From positions 21,715,735-21,779,734 of the forward strand of contig OY987307.1 in assembly GCA_963920635.1 (NCBI GenBank): a DNA stretch of 64,000 nt, in the 5' to 3' direction. This document shows, piece after piece, positions 59,440 to 64,000 of the stretch. A program made the translations under genes and the position numbers. Every line of letters starts with the position of its first letter. Position 1 is the first letter of the stretch. The notes beneath the pieces were generated by a model. The model was not told the DNA's origin and searched no databases. It saw only the letters and a list, made by a program, of their open reading frames with translations. This DNA comes from Pseudeuparius sepicola. Its lineage: Eukaryota > Arthropoda > Insecta > Coleoptera > Anthribidae.

Positions 59440-60689
59440 CTGGAAAAGAGGGTTTCGAATCAATGCTAATCAAAATTAAAAGAATATTTTGACTGACACT
59501 GTACCGACGTCATAATTTCATTTTTATTTTAAATCTGGAATTGCACCATACCACAACCGATCTAAATTAAAAAGCCATGAATAGAGAAAATTGACAACAT
59601 TGGTCGATAGCGTCATCGCAGGGTCTATCACTCCTTCAAAACAAATGCTGTACCCTTCAATTTTCCCAAATTTGCCATTTGTACAAAATTGTACCCACAT
59701 CAGAAATATAATCTACTTATATTGTGCATATTTTATTCGCGCTTTTGTTGTCTCGATTGTTTTCAGAATGTGCCTACTTAATTCTTAATTATAATTCGAG
59801 TAAATGTATTACAGATTTATTAGAAAAGTTTGCCTAAAAAGCTAATCGCTGATTAGCCCCTGTAGACTGCATAATGCCCGTTGAACAGACCTGTTGCGGC
59901 ATTGCCATATGTCTATTCATGGCTTGAAATTTCAAAAACTGTTTATCGATATTATACGGAAGTTTAGTAGATTTTGAAATTTTAAATGCCAAGCTTCATT
60001 ACGATTTACACTATTTTTCTAAAAACTTGCTGGTACTTTTTTTATCCTTGTGAAGGACAAAAGTGTCTTTACTAAAGTACTTTATCTACAGCCGTGCAGT
60101 AACCAATATTTTTCGCAACTTTTGGGTACATGGCCTGCTCTAAGAGTCACTTCACTTACTTGAAAAACACCTATACCGGTAGCTAAGTGCCAAATTCAAC
60201 AAAAGTGACAGCAATAGGTACTTTTTGTTTCAAAACTGAATATAAATATCTATTAGGCATGTTGTGTATATTGCCGAAACAAGATAATAATTATTAGATA
60301 CTTATCTACCAAGGCACTGAAGTCAAACTTTTATGGACAAAACTTCAAGAATCTATAGAATCCGTCAAAATACGTATAAATTTCTTCATAATGGATGAAA
60401 ATTGCACATTTCTATGTACAACTTTTATACAGGGTGGTCCGACTTTTAGAGACGAAACTTGTATAGAAAACGTCAAAGCAAATATATTTTTTTATAAACA
60501 TGTATCTAAATCCTAGCAGTTTTTGATATATAGGGCCTCCGACCAACTTCCCTTAATAAAATTTTATCCTAAAATCTACAAACACGTTTATAGATTTGAA
60601 AAATCAGGTGCCCGGAGAATTAAAAAACTAATTTTTCGCACCAATTATGTGGTCTTTCTGTAGATTTTACGTCAAAATGTTGTTCAGAA
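59440..60689. other. nau upstream/intron sequence, no exon found
   Basis: The nau exon upstream of exon B should end with two bases of a split codon before a GT donor on the minus strand. I found no open frame here that I could assign. A tacagggtggtccg element end lies at 60429 without a recognised partner. Confidence 0.35.
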
Positions 60690-60955
60690 TTAAAAACCAA
60701 ATAGGTGTGCATAATTTTGAAAGCCTAGACCTATTTTGATTTTCTTCTGCTAAAAGAATTAAAACGCACAAAAGTGAATTTTTCAAAACCGGTAGATAGG
60801 TACATTTTTCGAAAAAAGTCAAGAATAGTTTTTTCTTATAATTGATTGGGAAATTTAATTAAGGCAAACAAAGGTGACTTTTACAGTGGCGTACAATTTT
60901 TTTATTAAAAAATGGGATCGTTGACCCCCGCCTCTCCGCCACTGGTGGAAATATA
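60690..60955 (+). repeat. interspersed repeat, second copy
   Basis: See the copy at 53810-54115. The 3' end reads gttgacccccgcctctccgc then cactgg. The left part also resembles the palindrome at 16168-16759. Confidence 0.72.
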
Positions 60956-61263
60956 CCGGCGGAATTACTTTTGATTTGTAGCATTTAATGTGTCTAAACT
61001 GTTCCAAATACGTTTGCCTTAGCTGTGTTCCTTTAGGCAAAATAAAAAAATAACTTTAACGGAGTATATTATGTTCACATTCAAATTTAATATAGGACTA
61101 GAAGATATGTTTTCAGTTAACACAATGATCGTTAAGTATCTATTAGCAAAAAAAAACATATTCAGAACGGAAGCTCAACCTAAATGACATCTGTCATATG
61201 AACTAACTTTTGACCACAGTAATTAAATTTATATTCGGCTAGTTAAGTAAAACATTCATCTGA

Positions 61264-61334
61264 CCTCAATTGGGTAGGGGCATGATTCTCGCTTTGCGTG
61301 CGAGAGGTCCCGGGTTCAAATACCGGTTGTGACT
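61264..61334 (+). pseudogene. tRNA-Pro-like pseudogene with TGC in the anticodon
   Basis: The D-arm region taggggcatgattctcgc, the anticodon stem ctcgc/gcgag and the T-arm ggtcccgggttcaaat follow tRNA-Pro. The anticodon loop reads tttgcgt, giving TGC where tRNA-Pro(TGG) has TGG. The acceptor ends pair at only about 4 of 7 positions and the T stem has one mismatch. A T-rich run follows. It is a decayed tRNA copy or the head of a SINE rather than a working gene. Confidence 0.65.
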
Positions 61335-61739
61335 GCCTTTTTTATTTTTATTTTTTAAATTACATTTTCGAAGAGGGGAAATATTTATAATTCTTTTAGT
61401 TAATTTGTTCCTAAGAAGTTGGGTTGATAAATTATGGCTACATACACACTATGAATAATTATTAAACTATTTGCAGTTGCTAAATTCTCTTTTTAAATAC
61501 AACTCGTGGTATGCCTAATAATAGATAATACCTTTCCTTAATTTATCATTCATTACAATTGCAATGCTTAGAAAATACCACTCCTGCTGCGCAGTCGTGG
61601 TATTTTCAGCTTTGGGATTATAATTCGTAAAATTAACGACACCACTTGTTATATTACCCCTTAAAATAACTGAGCCTTGTTTATAAATAAATTATTGAAA
61701 ATAAGAAATATTTAGGCTCTTCTTAGATACAAAAATCTT

Positions 61740-62470
61740 TAATAGCATTTTCCGCAATGCATAGATTTTTCATGTTTCAGGCACACATTCGCAACGGTTT
61801 TAACGCTCTCGACCTAGTTCACATTCATTGTGTTTTAGAGATGCAACCGCAATCTAAAATCCATCGACAATTCCAAGTATGGAACCTTCTCAATTTATAC
61901 GAAACGGACACTGTTGAATTACCCATCTACTTCGACGTCTGCACTTTACCGCTCCCCCCTTCGAATAGAGGCCAAGAATGTACGGCCCACCCCCTCTTCA
62001 GCGCATACTGCCACGCCCGAACTGAACCCTGAAAAGTTACTTTCCCGACAAAGCAGCGACCCCTCAACCTCCCCGGCACAACTTTGACAAATGATGCGGG
62101 CGGACAATGCCACGATCGCCCGACACGTCCAGAATCCACCGGATGGAATCCGGATCAGCGTCCAGACGGGCAATAATTAGCGCATCGACTGGTCAAACTT
62201 CGGGTTACAAGGACGGACTAGTTATGGAGTTTGGTGCAAGCTATTCGGGGGCGGTGTTTGATTTAGAGCATAGTGCAGACAAATTTAAACGTTTTATTTT
62301 TTACGGGGTAGAACGTATACTGGATCAACACCACACACAGTGTGTTCCGTCTCAAGCGCGTGAGCCATGCTCTCTGGGGGCATTTTACATTCCTCAAGTC
62401 TCTCAAATAGGGTCTCCTACGATCATATCAGTACCCCTAAAATTGCAAAAATATTATTAGAGATTTTTTT
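61740..62470. other. CpG-rich unique block upstream of the nau exons
   Basis: Repeat-free DNA with open frames on both strands (61757-62032 and 62107-62460 plus; 61927-62173 minus), none with a known domain. Its position upstream of nau exon B makes a promoter or first-exon region conceivable, but no nau N-terminal sequence was recognised. Confidence 0.3.
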
Positions 62471-62579
62471 ATTGAAGATCTAACAACGGTATATTGTTTA
62501 TCGCCCTTGAAAATGGTTACGTACCAATTTTCGTCAAAAAATATTCAGCGATAAAGTTTTTACAGGATCAATTATAATA

Positions 62580-63205
62580 AAGCATGTTTTAGTGGCATAT
62601 CAGGTAAAGGATATCAATTGAAAAAAAATGCCCTCGAAACCCTACTGTGGCCGTAGGCACTTAACCAGCTAACTATTGGTTAGTACCGCTGAGATGTAGG
62701 AGACTTCGGCGTCTTTTGCAGCTAGAAGGGGTTAGAAGATGTAGGGGTTAGAAGGTGCAGAGTAACCATTTATGATTGTTGGTTATGTGAACTTCCCATT
62801 TGTTCCTCAACAGGTACTAAAAAATCTTTCTTTGTGTATATTCTTGGTTTGACATTTTAGGTTAGAATTTCAATGTTCGAAGTAATGTAGGAAGTTCACA
62901 TAATCAACAATCATTGATGGTTACCCTACACCCTCTAACCCCTTCTTGTAGCTGTAGAAGACGCCGAAGTCTCCTACATCTCACCGCTACTAACTAATAT
63001 CAATTGGAATAAATAACACCTAGCCGATGGAACCCGTATCTCCGGTAGCTTAGTTGGTTAAAGTGCCTACGGCCACAGTAGGAGTCCCGGGTTCGCGTCC
63101 CCGCTGAAGTGCATTTTTTCAATTATTGATATCCTTTACCTATGATATGCCACTAAAACATCCTTTATTATTATATATAATTACAGGTACTAAAAAAATC
63201 TTTCC
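62580..63205. mobile_element. head-to-head pair of SINE copies forming a 620-bp palindrome
   Basis: The right copy (about 62890-63205, plus) has a head with agacgccgaagtctcctaca, a tRNA-like body (63039-63112; A box tagcttagttgg, B box ggttcgcgtcc) and the usual tail. The left copy (62580-62797) is on the minus strand and lacks two pieces of the body. The heads face each other across a roughly 90-base spacer that itself contains a tail fragment (caggtactaaaaaatctttc, 62811-62830). Confidence 0.8.
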
Positions 63206-64000
63206 TTCTAGGTTCAATTATTTTTACAAATACGACGTTTCCAAAATTTTACTAAAGTATAGTAGGCCCAGGAAACCTGTACCAAATGTCATTCGTGACA
63301 GTGTAATTTCTTTGTTAAAAATTTTTAGTTGACGATATAACTTCACTGTCCTAAATGGATAAATTAATCAAGTTCTAGTGGATGAATCAGATGCAATGTA
63401 CCTAATATTTAATAAGAAATACAAAAACTTATTTAAAAAAAATCCTTTCTACCAAACTTCATTGGTGCTAAAAAAATTCAAGAAATTACATAATTTCTCA
63501 TTTTAAGAATTCTTGAAATTCTACCTGGGTGTTAAATAAATTCAAGAAATTGAATAATTTTTCAGTTCAAAAATTATTTTCTTGAAATTTTTTTAAAGTT
63601 ACAAGGAGGTTTCCTCGAAAGGATTTATAGAAGTTTATAGCTGTAAGTACCGACTTTCGTGTTTCTTTTTGTATCTAAAACTTTGTAAGATGATAGAGAA
63701 GCACCCTAGTGCCTAGGATATTCCATATTGATGCTTAAAAACGTTGTTCGAAACCAACAGCTTTACAAGAAGGTCGATAGGGTTTGAACAGCAGAATAAT
63801 TTAGAGTAGTAAATGCTGGTGGTTTGTCAAAAGTCGATACTTTTAGACCAAATATTCCTCTAAATTAGAACTCCTTATTGACCTAACTTTTGACTCTGTT
63901 GCAAAGTTTCATTAAGCTCATTAAGTCGATTTACTATTTACTTTCTATTGCAATATGTGTATGTAGGTATACTATACCTTGCGAAGCAAAACGCGCACAA
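63206..64000. other. AT-rich sequence to window end, nothing recognised
   Basis: A weak inverted pair around caagaaattacataatttctc (63478) and related caagaaatt repeats lies near 63470-63595. No coding or RNA signal was recognised. Confidence 0.35.

Noticed and set aside
61927..62173. Minus-strand frames as a possible nau first exon
   Set aside because: No resemblance to nautilus N-terminal sequence and no donor in the phase required by exon B could be assigned.
62107..62460. 117-codon plus-strand open frame
   Set aside because: CpG-rich DNA lowers stop frequency on both strands here; opposite-strand frames of similar length exist and no motif was recognised.

Overview
This is an AT-rich eukaryotic window, almost certainly from an insect and plausibly a beetle or another insect with a large, repeat-laden genome. 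The evidence is the myogenic gene nautilus/MyoD, insect-type mobile elements (a DUF4817/mariner-superfamily transposase, a GIY-YIG Penelope-like element, THAP and YqaJ transposon relics, tRNA-derived SINEs) and many short inverted-repeat elements that begin CAGGGTG at TA sites. The order of insect is inference.

The only host gene I can support is nau (MyoD/myogenic regulatory factor) on the minus strand. Its exons run right to left. 59439-59345 encodes an acidic stretch with HILEP. 59285-59164 encodes the Cys-rich motif and the basic region. 56473-56297 encodes helix1-loop-helix2. A probable further exon lies at 32268-32187. The phases agree across the introns of 59 bp, about 2.7 kb and about 24 kb. 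The start codon exon and the last exon were not found and may lie outside the window.

The rest is mobile-element sediment. 1-5.2 kb: an AAGAGTACGCA repeat cluster, a TATCTAGATAC array and a THAP relic. 5.24-8.82 kb: a near-complete mariner-superfamily element with TIRs, TA duplications and an apparently intact three-exon transposase, invaded by a 983-bp palindrome. 9.3-14.6 kb: a TA-flanked palindromic MITE, a Penelope-like element with inverted long repeats, a short MITE and a field of A/T-rich motif repeats. 16-21 kb: a palindrome, a hairpin, a THAP relic, a CAGGCTA-ended element and a fold-back SINE. 23.3-30.2 kb: five CAGGGTG-type inverted-repeat elements. 30.7-36.3 kb: a SINE, nau exon E, another inverted-repeat element, a YqaJ nuclease relic and a LINE 3' relic. 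37-39 kb: a P-like element containing a second inserted element. 41.6-50.3 kb: a Tc1-like relic, a second Penelope copy, hairpins, a THAP exon and a mariner relic. 54-58.3 kb: a fold-back SINE, two palindromes, nau exon D and a second P-like element with a THAP exon. 60.7-63.2 kb: a shared interspersed repeat, a tRNA-Pro-like pseudogene and a SINE palindrome.

Between these lie unique stretches. Several are CpG-richer (17.5-17.8, 22.4-22.9, 39.3-39.6, 40.6-41.0, 53.2-53.6, 61.75-62.45 kb) and could be regulatory, but nothing in the sequence proves it. Most of the longer open reading frames are chance or lie inside inverted repeats.
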